The notes beneath the pieces are model-generated. The model was not told the origin of the DNA. It saw only the letters and a program-made list of their open reading frames with translations, and ran no database searches. The translations under genes were made by a program, and so were the position numbers. From Planctomycetales bacterium (GTDB lineage Bacteria; Planctomycetota; JAKEIC01): a stretch of 33,943 bases of DNA. The stretch's first letter is position 1. Each line of letters opens with the position of its first letter. The stretch spans positions 1 to 33,943 of the forward strand of contig JAKEIC010000368.1 in the NCBI GenBank assembly GCA_022614695.1, read 5' to 3'. Of the stretch, positions 13,112 through 21,265 are shown in pieces.

Positions 13112-14763
13112 GCGAGGAGGTCCGCACCAGCTCCGGCATCCCCATCCCGGCGGTCCCCCGGCCCGGCTCGCCGGACGAGCGCTACCGCGCGAGCCTGGGG
13201 GACCCCGGGGAGTTCCCGTTCGCGCGCGGCATCCACCCCCGCATGTACCGGGACCGGCTCTGGACGATGCGCCAGTACGCGGGGTACGGGACCACGACGG
13301 AGACCAACGCCCGCTTCCGGGCCCTCCTCGCTCGCGGGCAGACGGGGCTCTCCGTCGCCTTCGACCTCCCGACCCAGATGGGGCTCGACGCCGACCATCC
13401 CCGGGCCGAGGGCGAGGTCGGGAAGAGCGGGGTCTCGATCTCCACGGTCGCCGACATGGAGAGGCTCCTCGACGGTATCCCGCTCGCCGAGGTCTCGATC
13501 TCGATGACCATCAACTCGACGGCGGCGGTCCTCCTCGGTCTCCTCGCGGCGGTCGCGCGCCGGCGGGGGACCGCCTGGACGGGGCTGCGGGGCACCGTCC
13601 AGAACGACATCCTCAAGGAGTACGCGGCCCGCGGGACCTACGTCTACCCGCCCGGGCCCTCGATGAGGCTCGCCACCGACCTGGTCGTCTGGAGCCTGGA
13701 CGCCCTCCCGCAGTGGAACCCGGTCTCGGTCTCCGGCTACCACATGCGCGAGGCCGGGGCGACGGCCGTCCAGGAAGTCGCCTTCACCCTCGGGAACGGG
13801 TGCGCCTACCTCGCGGCGGCGGCCGCGCGCGGGGTGCCGGCGGAGAGGGTCGCCCGCCGGATCTCCTTCTTCTTCGCCTCGATGAATCACCTCTTCGAGG
13901 AAGTCGCCAAGTTCCGGGCCGCCCGGCGGCTCTGGGCGCGGCTCGTCCGAGACCGCTTCGGAGTGCGGGACCCGGAGGCCCAGCGCCTGCGGTTCCACAC
14001 TCAGACCGGCGGCTCCACGCTGGCCGCGAAGGCCCCCGAGCTGAACGTCGTCCGGGTCGCGGTCCAGGCCCTCGCGGCCGTCCTCGGGGGGACCCAGTCC
14101 CTCCACACCAACTCGCGGGACGAGGCGCTCGGGCTCCCGACCGAGGAGGCCGCGGCGCTGGCGCTGCGCACCCAGCAGGTGCTCGCCCACGAGTCGGGCG
14201 TGGCCCACGCCGCCGACCCGCTCGGGGGCTCCTGGCTCGTCGAGGGCCTCACCGACGAGCTCGAGGCGCGCGCCCGCGAGCTGCTCGGGAAGGTCGAGGG
14301 GATGGGCGGCGCGGAGAGGGCGATCGAGAGGGGCTTCTACCAGGAGGAGATCGCGCGGTCGGCCTACGAGGCGCACCGGCGGCTCGAGTCCGGCGAGGAC
14401 GTCCAGGTCGGGGTGACCCGGTTCGCGGACCCGTTCGACTCGCGCTCCGCGCTCGCTCAGGGCGAGCGAGGCGCGCGGGGGCGGACCCGGATCCCCGTCC
14501 TCAAGGTCCCCGAGTCGGTCCGGACGCGGCGCGCCCGGGATTTGAAGGACTGGCGCCGCAAGCGCGACGGAGCCGCGACGGCGGCCGGCCTCCGCGCGCT
14601 CGGCGCGGCGGCCCGCGGCGACGGGAACCTCCTGCCGCCGATCGTCTCGGCGCTCGAGTCGGGGGCGACCCTCGGCGAGGTCTCGGACGCCCTCCGCGAG
14701 GTGTTCGGGGAGCACCGGCCCATGGGAGGCGCGGGCACGGCGGGAGGCCCGGGCGCCGCATGA
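13108..14763 (+). CDS. Methylmalonyl-CoA mutase, large (substrate-binding) subunit
   Basis: GTG at 13108 overlaps the previous stop. The 551-residue product covers only the TIM-barrel domain; the B12-binding DxHxxG domain is absent and must be a separate small subunit encoded elsewhere. Active-site residues match methylmalonyl- rather than isobutyryl-CoA mutase: Tyr57 in TMRQYAGYG (Tyr89 of the Propionibacterium enzyme), Arg175 in EYAARGTY (Arg207) and His212 in SGYHMREAG (His244), with the 37-residue Arg-His spacing conserved. Other hallmarks are GLSVAFDLPTQMG, TVQNDILKEY, GGTQSLHTNSRDEALGLPT and ADPLGGSW. It interconverts (R)-methylmalonyl-CoA and succinyl-CoA, the last step of propionate breakdown or the first of the reverse route. 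The epimerase gene overlaps its stop. Confidence 0.93.
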   Translation: MSEEVRTSSGIPIPAVPRPGSPDERYRASLGDPGEFPFARGIHPRMYRDRLWTMRQYAGYGTTTETNARFRALLARGQTGLSVAFDLPTQMGLDADHPRAEGEVGKSGVSISTVADMERLLDGIPLAEVSISMTINSTAAVLLGLLAAVARRRGTAWTGLRGTVQNDILKEYAARGTYVYPPGPSMRLATDLVVWSLDALPQWNPVSVSGYHMREAGATAVQEVAFTLGNGCAYLAAAAARGVPAERVARRISFFFASMNHLFEEVAKFRAARRLWARLVRDRFGVRDPEAQRLRFHTQTGGSTLAAKAPELNVVRVAVQALAAVLGGTQSLHTNSRDEALGLPTEEAAALALRTQQVLAHESGVAHAADPLGGSWLVEGLTDELEARARELLGKVEGMGGAERAIERGFYQEEIARSAYEAHRRLESGEDVQVGVTRFADPFDSRSALAQGERGARGRTRIPVLKVPESVRTRRARDLKDWRRKRDGAATAAGLRALGAAARGDGNLLPPIVSALESGATLGEVSDALREVFGEHRPMGGAGTAGGPGAA

Positions 14764-15221
14764 GCGCCGGCTCGCGAGCCCCCGTCCCCGGGAGCGGCGA
14801 GTGGGGCGTCGGCCCCCTCGACCACATCGGCATCGCCGTCCGGAGCCTCGCCGAGGCGCTCCCATTCTGGACGCAGGTCCTGGGGCTCCCGGCCGAGCCC
14901 CCCGAGGACCTCCCCCACATGGGCCTCCGCGTCGTGAAGATCCGGGTCGGGGAGGCCCGCATCGAGCTTCTCGAGACCACCCGCCCCGGGACCCCCATCG
15001 CCAAGTTCGTCGAGGCGAGGGGCCCGGGCCTCCACCACGTCTGTTTCCGCGTGACCGACGTCGCCTGGGCGGGCCGCTACCTCGCCTCCCTCGGCCACAA
15101 GCCCCTCACCGACGAGCCGCAGGTGGGGGCCGGCGGGGCCCTCGTGCTCTTCCTCCACCCGAGGGCCGGGCACGGCGTGCTGGTCGAGCTGTCGCAACCG
15201 GCCGCGGGCCGGGCCTCTTGA
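14760..15221 (+). CDS. mce: Methylmalonyl-CoA epimerase
   Basis: This 153-residue vicinal-oxygen-chelate protein interconverts (S)- and (R)-methylmalonyl-CoA, joining the carboxylase product to the mutase substrate. Two beta-alpha-beta-beta-beta modules are visible: [20 protein letters not shown]...[14 protein letters not shown]-type sequence, then [14 protein letters not shown]...[10 protein letters not shown]. Metal ligands His22, a central Glu/Gln position near Glu69, His93 and Glu143 are in the expected places. The first ~17 residues are an extra Ser/Gly/Pro stretch. The ATG overlaps the mutase stop (ATGA), so the two are translationally coupled. Confidence 0.92.
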   Translation: MSAGSRAPVPGSGEWGVGPLDHIGIAVRSLAEALPFWTQVLGLPAEPPEDLPHMGLRVVKIRVGEARIELLETTRPGTPIAKFVEARGPGLHHVCFRVTDVAWAGRYLASLGHKPLTDEPQVGAGGALVLFLHPRAGHGVLVELSQPAAGRAS

Positions 15222-15245
15222 TCCCCCGGGGCCCCTCCCTATAAT
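15218..15245 (+). promoter_or_regulatory. Promoter of acpP-fabF
   Basis: TTGATC (15218-15223) and a perfect TATAAT (15240-15245) are 16 bp apart, overlapping the end of the epimerase gene. The expected leader is roughly 90 nt before the acyl carrier protein start. The rest of the gap (to 15339) is GC-rich and otherwise featureless. Confidence 0.75.
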
Positions 15246-15339
15246 CGCCCGCTCGCAACCGGGTCGGCGGGGCGGCCCCGAACGGGATCGTCTCCGCGCC
15301 GAGACGGGGCCGGCGTTCCGCCGGCGGAAGGAGTGGGAC

Positions 15340-15582
15340 GTGGCGGACAGGGCCGAGATCACCGACAAGGTCATCGGAATCGTGTGCGAGCAGATGGGAG
15401 TCCCGAAGGAGAAGGTCACCCCCGAGACGTCGTTCATCAACGACCTCGGGGCCGACTCTCTCGACATCGTCGAGCTCGTCATGGAGATCGAGGACGCCTT
15501 CGACATCTCGATCCCGGACGAGGAGGCCGAGAAGATCCAGACCGTCGGCGCGGCGATCACCTACATCGAGAACAACCTCTAA
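15340..15582 (+). CDS. acpP: Acyl carrier protein
   Basis: This is an 80-residue acidic protein of standard ACP length. The phosphopantetheine attachment serine lies in [20 protein letters not shown], followed by [19 protein letters not shown], the conserved helix III/IV region. It carries growing acyl chains in fatty-acid synthesis. The GTG start at 15340 is set by a strong SD (AAGGAG, six nt upstream). fabF follows after 6 nt, the classic acpP-fabF pair. Confidence 0.97.
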   Translation: MADRAEITDKVIGIVCEQMGVPKEKVTPETSFINDLGADSLDIVELVMEIEDAFDISIPDEEAEKIQTVGAAITYIENNL

Positions 15583-15588
15583 CCCGGG

Positions 15589-16833
15589 ATGGGAAAGCGC
15601 CGGGTCGTCATCACGGGGATGGGGGTCGTGTCCTCCCTCTCCCTCGATCTCGAGGGATGGTGGCGGGACCTCTGCTCCGGGAAGAGCGGCATTCACCTCA
15701 TCACGGGCTGGGATACGACCCATTTCGAGACGAAGTTCGCGGCCGAGATCAAGAACTGGACTCCGGACCGCTGGATCAGTCCGAAGGACAAGAACCGGCT
15801 CGACCCGTTCAGCCAGTACGCGGTCGCGGCGGCCTCCATGTCGCTCGAGGACTCGGGCCTCGACGGCGGCCGGGAGGACCCGGACCGCATCGGGGTGATC
15901 ATCGGGTCGGGGATCGGGGGGCTGCAGGTCTTCGAGGAGCAGCACCGGCGGATGGTGGAGAAGGGGCCCGAGAAGGTGTCCCCGTTCTTCATCCCGAAGA
16001 TGATGATGAACGCCGCCGCCGCGCAGGTCTCGATCCGGTTCGGTTTCCGGGGGCCGAATTACGCGGTCGCGTCGGCGTGCGCGTCGGCGAACCACGCCCT
16101 CGGCTGCGCGCTCCGCACCGTCCAGTACGGCGACGCCGACGTCGTCGTGACGGGCGGGACGGAGGCGACCGTCACGCCGGTCGGGATGGCGGGCTTCATC
16201 GCCCCGGGGGCGCTCAGCAAGCGCAACGACGCCCCCGAGAAGGCGAGCCGGCCCTTCGACAAGAACCGCGACGGCTTCGTGATGGGCGAGGGGTGCGGGG
16301 TCCTCATCTTCGAGGAGGTCGAGCACGCGAAGAAGCGCGGCGCCCGGATCTACGCGGAGGTCGCGGGGTTCGGCACCACCGGCGACGCGCACCACATCAC
16401 GGCGCCCGTCCCGAACGGGGCCGGCGCGACCAAGTCCATGGTCCTCGCGGTGAAGGACGCCGGCCGGCGGCTCGACGAGGTGGACTACGTGAACGCCCAC
16501 GGGACGAGCACGCCGCTCAACGACGTGACGGAGACGCGCGCCATCCACGGCGCCTTCGGCGAGCACGCGAAGAAGCTGGCCATCAGCTCGACCAAGTCCA
16601 TGATCGGGCACCTGCTCGGCGCCTCGGGCGCCGTGGAGCTGATCGCCACCGCGCTCTCGATCCACCACCAGACCGCCCACCCGACCGCGAACTACGAGAC
16701 CCGCGACCCCGAGTGCGACCTCGACTACATCCCCGGGGCCGCGCGACCGATGAAGATCGAGATGGCGATCTCGAACTCCTTCGGCTTCGGCGGCCACAAT
16801 GCGACGGTGGCGGTCAGCCGCTTCCGCGGCTAG
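15589..16833 (+). CDS. fabF: 3-oxoacyl-[acyl-carrier-protein] synthase II (KAS II)
   Basis: The 414-residue thiolase-fold enzyme elongates acyl-ACP with malonyl-ACP. The catalytic triad is complete: Cys164 in ASACASANHA, His304 in NAHGTSTPLND and His341 in MIGHLLGASG. The C-terminal gating loop NSFGFGGHN is present, as is the N-terminal RRVVITGMGVVS. The length is typical of FabF. It is co-transcribed with acpP from the promoter at 15218-15245, and an intrinsic terminator follows. Confidence 0.97.
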   Translation: MGKRRVVITGMGVVSSLSLDLEGWWRDLCSGKSGIHLITGWDTTHFETKFAAEIKNWTPDRWISPKDKNRLDPFSQYAVAAASMSLEDSGLDGGREDPDRIGVIIGSGIGGLQVFEEQHRRMVEKGPEKVSPFFIPKMMMNAAAAQVSIRFGFRGPNYAVASACASANHALGCALRTVQYGDADVVVTGGTEATVTPVGMAGFIAPGALSKRNDAPEKASRPFDKNRDGFVMGEGCGVLIFEEVEHAKKRGARIYAEVAGFGTTGDAHHITAPVPNGAGATKSMVLAVKDAGRRLDEVDYVNAHGTSTPLNDVTETRAIHGAFGEHAKKLAISSTKSMIGHLLGASGAVELIATALSIHHQTAHPTANYETRDPECDLDYIPGAARPMKIEMAISNSFGFGGHNATVAVSRFRG

Positions 16834-16918
16834 CCCTTGCAGCCCGGCTTTTCGATCTTGTAGCCTCTTCCCGTGGGGAGGGGACGAGAGGCCTCCCCGA
16901 AGAGTCCCGATCGAACCT

Positions 16919-16992
16919 GGTCCCGGGTTCCCCAACCTGCGCCACCATTTCCCCATGGGGACGCGGGCACCCCAACCCGGGACCTCTTTTTT
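16919..16992 (+). terminator. Intrinsic terminator after fabF
   Basis: An 11-bp perfect stem (GGTCCCGGGTT at 16919-16929 with 16974-16984) encloses a 44-nt loop that contains its own palindrome CCCCATGGGG (16951-16960). Six T residues follow (16987-16992). Just upstream, GGGGAGG/CCTCCCC (about 16875-16898) can form a further hairpin. This is the clearest factor-independent terminator in the window. Confidence 0.75.
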
Positions 16993-17005
16993 GTAGGCTC
17001 CGTCC

Positions 17006-18085
17006 GTGTCCGAGCCGTTCGTCATCCAGGCCCACGACGCACCCCCGCTTCACTACGACCTCATGCTCCGCCGCGGGGAGGCCCTGAAGACCTGGGGGCT
17101 TCCCGAGCCGCCCTCGCGCGACCCGGGTCGCGTCGTCGCCGTGGAGGCCAAGCCCGACCACCGCCTCGACTACCTCACCTACGAGGGACCGGTCTCGGGG
17201 AACCGGGGCGCGGTCAAGCCCTGGGACTCGGGGACGTACGAGACCCTCTGCTGGGAAGACGGTCGGGTCGAGGTGGCGCTCGAGGGGGGGAAGGTCCGCG
17301 GGGCGTACCGACTCCTGCAGGAGCGGGGCGTCTGGTATCTTGCCGCGATGCCCCCTTCCCCGGGGCCCGCGCGGGAGCCTCCCGCGGCGCGGCTCGCGGC
17401 CGTCCAGGAGCGCCTGCGCGCGGGGAAGCGGCGGGCGCGCCGGATCGTCGCCGCCCTCCTCGGGCTGGCCGTCCTCATCCTGCTCGGAGGCCTCTCCTAC
17501 CACGTCGCCGCGGGGCGCTATCGGCGCGCCTACCACGAGCAGGCCTACATCGAGATCCTCGATGCGCTCACGCGCCGGATCCCGCGCGACCTCGAGGTCA
17601 ACCGGCCGGGGCTCGAGACGGACCTCCGGCGCCGGAGGATCGGCTCGCGGGCGACCGTGATCGGGCTCGTCGGGGGCCTGCACGCCGACGCCCCGGGCGG
17701 GGGGAGCGGCGAGCCGAGGCTCTTCGTGGACGTACCGAACCTGATCGAGGAGGCGAACGGGAGCCCCGAGGACGTCCTCTGCTCCATCCCGGCCGGCTGG
17801 CTGGAGCCCATCGGGGACGAGGGAGGCCCCGGGGACGCCGGCGACGGGGGGGGCCACCGCCACCGTCTCCAGAGGCACGACCTCGTCGTGGTGGAGGGGA
17901 CCATCCGCACCTTCACGATGGTGAACTCCCACCTCCGGCTCGACCTCTCGGAGGCGACCCTCCGGGAGCCGGGGCCGGTCGAGCGGCACTTCTGGTCGCG
18001 CGAGGCGCGGACGCTCGGGACCCTCCAGGCGATGCCCGGGATCAGCAATCCCAAGCGGGCCCCCGACGAGCGGCCGTCGCGGTAG
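17006..18085 (+). CDS. LigD 3'-phosphoesterase-like domain fused to a membrane-anchored protein
   Basis: Residues 1-115 follow the 3'-phosphoesterase (PE) domain of bacterial ligase D: FVIQAHDAPPLHYDLML, then KTWGLPEPPSRDP, DHRLDYLTYEG, KPWDSGTYE. Residues matching the LigD metal and catalytic site (His10, His16, Asp18, His52, Tyr56) are kept with LigD spacing, but the Arg after the Asp (HYDLR in LigD) is Met20. LigD polymerase and ligase domains are absent. A membrane segment follows (~147-167, LLGLAVLILLGGLSYHVAAG), then ~190 residues with an OB-like strand pattern (SRATVIGLVGG, RLFVDVPN, LVVVEGTI, LRLDLSEATL). A GTG start at 17006 fits the PE domain. An internal ATG (Met115) could start the membrane half alone. 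The role is unknown; a nucleic-acid 3'-end function is only inferred. Confidence 0.75.
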   Translation: MSEPFVIQAHDAPPLHYDLMLRRGEALKTWGLPEPPSRDPGRVVAVEAKPDHRLDYLTYEGPVSGNRGAVKPWDSGTYETLCWEDGRVEVALEGGKVRGAYRLLQERGVWYLAAMPPSPGPAREPPAARLAAVQERLRAGKRRARRIVAALLGLAVLILLGGLSYHVAAGRYRRAYHEQAYIEILDALTRRIPRDLEVNRPGLETDLRRRRIGSRATVIGLVGGLHADAPGGGSGEPRLFVDVPNLIEEANGSPEDVLCSIPAGWLEPIGDEGGPGDAGDGGGHRHRLQRHDLVVVEGTIRTFTMVNSHLRLDLSEATLREPGPVERHFWSREARTLGTLQAMPGISNPKRAPDERPSR

Positions 18086-18249
18086 GCTCTGTCTGGGACC
18101 CCCTCGCCTGCTGCGGCGCGCGATCCCTCGCGCCCGGCTGCGTTGCAGCTCCGTCGCCGTACCTCTCCGTCGGTACGGCTCGTCGCCGCCGCCTTGCCGG
18201 ACGCGGGTCTCGCGCGCCTCGCGACGGCGATGGGTTCCCAGATAGAGCC
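18085..18249. mobile_element. MITE-like 165-bp palindromic element with 4-bp target duplication
   Basis: The ends are 18-bp inverted repeats with 16 matches (GGCTCTGTCTGGGACCCC at 18085-18102; complement of 18232-18249). The element is almost one long imperfect hairpin: arms of 79 and 78 nt meet at an 8-nt loop (18164-18171) with a perfect 7-bp CCGTACC stem next to it. It is flanked by the direct repeat GGTA (18081-18084 and 18250-18253), as expected of a transposition target duplication. It holds no ORF. It separates the phosphoesterase-like gene from the response regulator gene and supplies the first G after the TA of the upstream stop codon. Confidence 0.65.
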
Positions 18250-18267
18250 GGTAGAATGCCGGGCCTC

Positions 18268-19638
18268 ATGCCGGGCGACCCGCCGCTGCGCGTCCTCCTC
18301 GCCGACGACGAGAAGACGATCGCGGTCACCCTGGCCGACGACCTCCGCGCCGCGGGCCACCAGGTGACCGTCGCCCAGGACGGGCGCGAGGCGGCCGACG
18401 CCCTCACCCGCGAGCGCTACGACGTGCTGATCTCGGACATCCGGATGCCGGGGCTCACGGGGCTCGAGCTCCTCGAGAAGGTGAAGAGCGAGACCCCCGA
18501 CACGGACGTGATCCTGATCACGGCCTGGGCGACGGTCGAGGCGGCCGTCGAGGCGATGAGGGCGGGGGCCCGCACCTACATCCAGAAGCCGTTCCTGAAC
18601 GAGAAGGTCGTCTCCGAGGTCGAGAACCTCGCCCAGCTCCGCAAGCTCCGCGCCGAGAACGTGCTGCTCCGCACCGAGCTCGAGCACTGGCGCGAGCGCT
18701 CCTCGATGGGGGCCATCGTCGGCCGCAGCCCCCAGATGCAGGACATCTTCCACCAGGTGGAGACGATCGCCGAGAGCGACGTGAACATCCTGATCGAGGG
18801 CGAGTCGGGGACCGGGAAGGAGCTCCTCGCCAAGGCGATCCACCAGACGAGCCGGCGCAAGGGCGGGAGCCTCGTGACGCTCCACTGCGCGCAGTTCCCC
18901 GCGACCCTGCTCGAGGACGAGATCTTCGGCCACGAGCGGGGGGCCTACACGGACGCGCGGGAGCGCAAGGTCGGCCGGTTCGAGCGCGCCCAGGGGGGGA
19001 CCCTCTTCCTCGACGACATAGACGACATGAGCCTGGAGACGCAGGTGAAGCTCCTGCGCGTGATCCAGGAGCGCACGTTCGAGCGTCTGGGGGGCACCGA
19101 GCCGATCAAGGTGGACGTGCGGGTGATCGCCGCGACGAAGGTGGACCTCGCCGTCGCCGTCCAGGAGCAGAAGTTCCGCGAGGACCTCTTCTACCGGCTC
19201 AATGTCGTGAAGCTGAAGCTCCCGCCGCTCCGCGAGCGCTCCGACGACATCCCGCTCCTCTCGGAGGCCCTCGTCCAGCGCTACGGGAAGGGCCACGAGT
19301 ACCGGATCGCCCCCGAGGTGATGCAGGCGATGATGAGCTATCCCTGGCCGGGAAACGTCCGCGAGCTCGAGAACGCCGTCGAGCGGGCGATCGCGCTGGC
19401 CGGGAACCACAAGTTCCTCCGCCGCGAGCACCTGATCCAGCCGGGCCCCCAGCACGCCAAGGTGCTCGCGCAACTCAAGGACCTGCGGCCGATCGGGGAG
19501 GTTCTGAAGGAGGTCGAGGCCGCCCACATCCGGAACGTGCTGCGCTCGACCGACGGCCACAAGGCGCAGGCCGCGGAGATCCTGGGGATCTCGCGGAAGA
19601 GCCTCTGGGAAAAGATGAAGGAGCACGGCATAGAATGA
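18268..19638 (+). CDS. NtrC-type sigma54-dependent response regulator
   Basis: The 456-residue protein has a receiver domain (phospho-acceptor Asp57 in LISDIRMPG, acidic pair DD13-14, Lys in YIQKPF), an AAA+ sigma54-activation domain and a Fis-type HTH (HKAQAAEILGISRKSLWEKM). The Walker A is GESGTGKELLAKAIH. The Walker B region is GGTLFLDDID rather than DEI, and the sigma54-contact loop is GAYTDA rather than GAFTGA. These deviations leave open whether it truly works with sigma54. No sensor kinase is adjacent. ATG 18268 is preferred over 18256 because the TAGAAT box (18252-18257) sits 10 nt before it, giving a leaderless transcript. The stop overlaps the next ATG. Confidence 0.9.
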   Translation: MPGDPPLRVLLADDEKTIAVTLADDLRAAGHQVTVAQDGREAADALTRERYDVLISDIRMPGLTGLELLEKVKSETPDTDVILITAWATVEAAVEAMRAGARTYIQKPFLNEKVVSEVENLAQLRKLRAENVLLRTELEHWRERSSMGAIVGRSPQMQDIFHQVETIAESDVNILIEGESGTGKELLAKAIHQTSRRKGGSLVTLHCAQFPATLLEDEIFGHERGAYTDARERKVGRFERAQGGTLFLDDIDDMSLETQVKLLRVIQERTFERLGGTEPIKVDVRVIAATKVDLAVAVQEQKFREDLFYRLNVVKLKLPPLRERSDDIPLLSEALVQRYGKGHEYRIAPEVMQAMMSYPWPGNVRELENAVERAIALAGNHKFLRREHLIQPGPQHAKVLAQLKDLRPIGEVLKEVEAAHIRNVLRSTDGHKAQAAEILGISRKSLWEKMKEHGIE

Positions 19639-19676
19639 TCGCGGGGGAGGGCCACGAGGACCCCCACGATCATTCT
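19632..19676 (+). promoter_or_regulatory. Hairpin at the response regulator / GspG-like gene junction
   Basis: AGAATGATCG (19632-19641) pairs perfectly with CGATCATTCT (19667-19676), and inside it GGGGG (19643-19647) pairs with CCCCC (19661-19665), with one C-A mismatch and a 13-nt loop. The 5' arm contains the stop of one gene and the start of the next (ATGA). It may damp or couple translation of the second gene. Confidence 0.55.
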
Positions 19677-20057
19677 CAAGGGGTGGGCGGGACTCCCGAC
19701 GCCGGGCGCCCGCGGCGGATCTGGCCCTGGTTTCTCGCGGCGGCTGCGGCGGTCGGGCTCGGGGCGGCCGGGGCCGTGGCGATCCGGGAGCCGAGTCTCG
19801 GCGTACGGGCGCAGCTCGAGATCGAGGGGATGCTGGAGGAGCTCGCCCGGTGGGCGGGGGAACGCGGGGGCGAGTTCCCGCCGGCGGAAGCTCCGCCCGA
19901 GGGCGCTCCCGACCCCGCACGCCGGTCGGACCCCTGGGGCCGGCCCTATCGCTACGAGCGGGTCGCCCCGAGAGGGCCGATCCGGATCTGGTCGGTCGGG
20001 GGGGACGGCCGCGACGAGCGAGGCGGCGGGGACGACGTGGCGAGCTGGACGCGGTAG
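19635..20057 (+). CDS. Membrane protein with GspG (major pseudopilin)-like C-terminal domain
   Basis: The 140-residue protein has a polar N-terminus, one membrane helix (~30-51, WPWFLAAAAAVGLGAAGAVAI) and a periplasmic domain ending RRSDPWGRPYRYERVAPRGPIRIWSVGGDGRDERGGGDDV. This matches the C-terminal part of type II secretion GspG (DPWGNPYxY...SxGADG, with acidic calcium-site residues). It lacks the prepilin-peptidase site and the usual Phe-Thr-Leu-x-Glu start, so it is not a standard pseudopilin. It looks like a GspG domain tethered by an ordinary anchor. ATG 19635 overlaps the regulator stop. Confidence 0.75.
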   Translation: MIAGEGHEDPHDHSQGVGGTPDAGRPRRIWPWFLAAAAAVGLGAAGAVAIREPSLGVRAQLEIEGMLEELARWAGERGGEFPPAEAPPEGAPDPARRSDPWGRPYRYERVAPRGPIRIWSVGGDGRDERGGGDDVASWTR

Positions 20058-20065
20058 GTTCCTGG

Positions 20066-20089
20066 GGCTCGACGCGGCGACGCGGGGAC
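20066..20089. repeat. 24-bp dispersed repeat, copy 1
   Basis: GGCTCGACGCGGCGACGCGG followed by GGAC recurs exactly at 30780-30803. Both copies lie in non-coding sequence directly after a stop codon. The 81-bp gap here also holds CCCCCGG/CCGGGGG-type dyads before the phytase SD. Confidence 0.5.
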
Positions 20090-20138
20090 ACCCCCGGCAG
20101 GCTCGGGGGACGCCGGCGACACGGCGGGGGAGGAAAGC

Positions 20139-21263
20139 ATGAGAGAGGCGCGAAGTGCCCTGGCCCTCGGGGGGGTCCTGGCCGTTGCGGCGTGCCAGTC
20201 GGGCGGGGAGGCGCCGGCCCCGGCACCCCGCCCCGCGGGTCCCGTCGCGCACGAGGTCCCGGCGACCGCTCCTCCCCCGGTGGCCCGAGAAACCCGGTCC
20301 GCAGAAGGCGGGGTCCGCAGCGTCCCCGTCGCCGTCACGCTCCTCGACCCCCGGGCGGAGGACCAGGACGACCTCTGCGTCTGGGTCCACCCGACGGACC
20401 CCTCCGCGAGCACGGTCATCGTCTCGGACAAGTCCGCGGGGCGGATCTTCGTCTACGACCTCTCCGGGAAGGCGCTCCAGAGCCTCGAGGTACCGAAGCC
20501 GGGAAACGTGGACGTCCGGCGCGGCGTGCGGCTCGGCGGGCGCGAGCGCGACATCGTCGCCTGGAACCAGCGCGAGGGAGGCTACCGGATCGTCGTCTGC
20601 GAGGTGGACCTCGCGACCCGGAAGCTCCGGCGCCTCGACGACGGCGGGATCGAGACCTCCGAGAACTACGGGGGGTGCCTCTACGCGAGCCGCTCGTCGG
20701 GGAGGCTCTACTTCTTCATCACCTCGAAGCCGGGCCACGTCGAGCAGTACGAGCTTGCGGACAACGGCAAGGGGGGCGTGGCGGGCCGGCGCGTGCGGCG
20801 CTGGGAGATCGGGAGCCAGTGCGAGGGGGCCGTCGCCGACGACGAGAGCGACGTCGTGTACGTGGCCGACGAGGACCACGGAGTCTGGGCCCTCGGGGCC
20901 GATCCGGAGCTCCTGGCCGTCGTCGAGCTCGTCGTCCGGCTCGGGGAGGACGGCCTCGTCGGGGACGTCGAGGGCCTCGCCCTCTGGCCGAGGCCGGGGG
21001 GCTCGGGCTATCTCGTGGTCTCGAACCAGAAGGCGAACGACTTCCGGGTCTACCGCCGCTCGTCTCCCCACGGATTCGTGGGGGCCTTCTCCGTCGCCGG
21101 GGCGAGGAAGACGGACGGTCTCGACCTCACGCCCCTCCCGGCAGGGCCGGCCTTCCCGCGCGGCGCCTTCGCCTGCCACTCCGGCGCCTCGAAGCCCTGC
21201 CCGGTGCTCCTCGCGAGGCTCGAGGATGTGGAGAAGGCGCTGGGGATCGGGAGCGGCGGGTAG
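20139..21263 (+). CDS. Beta-propeller phytase, lipoprotein
   Basis: The 374-residue protein starts with a lipoprotein signal peptide (LALGGVLAVAACQSG, lipid Cys19), a Pro/Ala linker to ~55, then a six-bladed 3-phytase propeller. Conserved stretches include QDDLCVWVHPTDPSASTVIVSDK, GRIFVYDLSGK, GNVDVR, CEGAVADDESDVVYVADEDHGVW, DVEGLALWP and NDFRVY. These supply the acidic calcium and phosphate-binding cleft residues. It should release phosphate from phytate or related phosphoesters at the cell surface. A good SD (GGAGGAAA) precedes ATG 20139. Its TAG and the TAG of the convergent gene together form the palindrome TAGGCCTA, leaving 2 bp between the genes. Confidence 0.88.
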   Translation: MREARSALALGGVLAVAACQSGGEAPAPAPRPAGPVAHEVPATAPPPVARETRSAEGGVRSVPVAVTLLDPRAEDQDDLCVWVHPTDPSASTVIVSDKSAGRIFVYDLSGKALQSLEVPKPGNVDVRRGVRLGGRERDIVAWNQREGGYRIVVCEVDLATRKLRRLDDGGIETSENYGGCLYASRSSGRLYFFITSKPGHVEQYELADNGKGGVAGRRVRRWEIGSQCEGAVADDESDVVYVADEDHGVWALGADPELLAVVELVVRLGEDGLVGDVEGLALWPRPGGSGYLVVSNQKANDFRVYRRSSPHGFVGAFSVAGARKTDGLDLTPLPAGPAFPRGAFACHSGASKPCPVLLARLEDVEKALGIGSGG

Positions 21264-21265
21264 GC

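Noticed and set aside
17006-17350. Full ATP-dependent ligase D
   Set aside because: Only the phosphoesterase-like domain is present; the ligase and polymerase motifs are missing.
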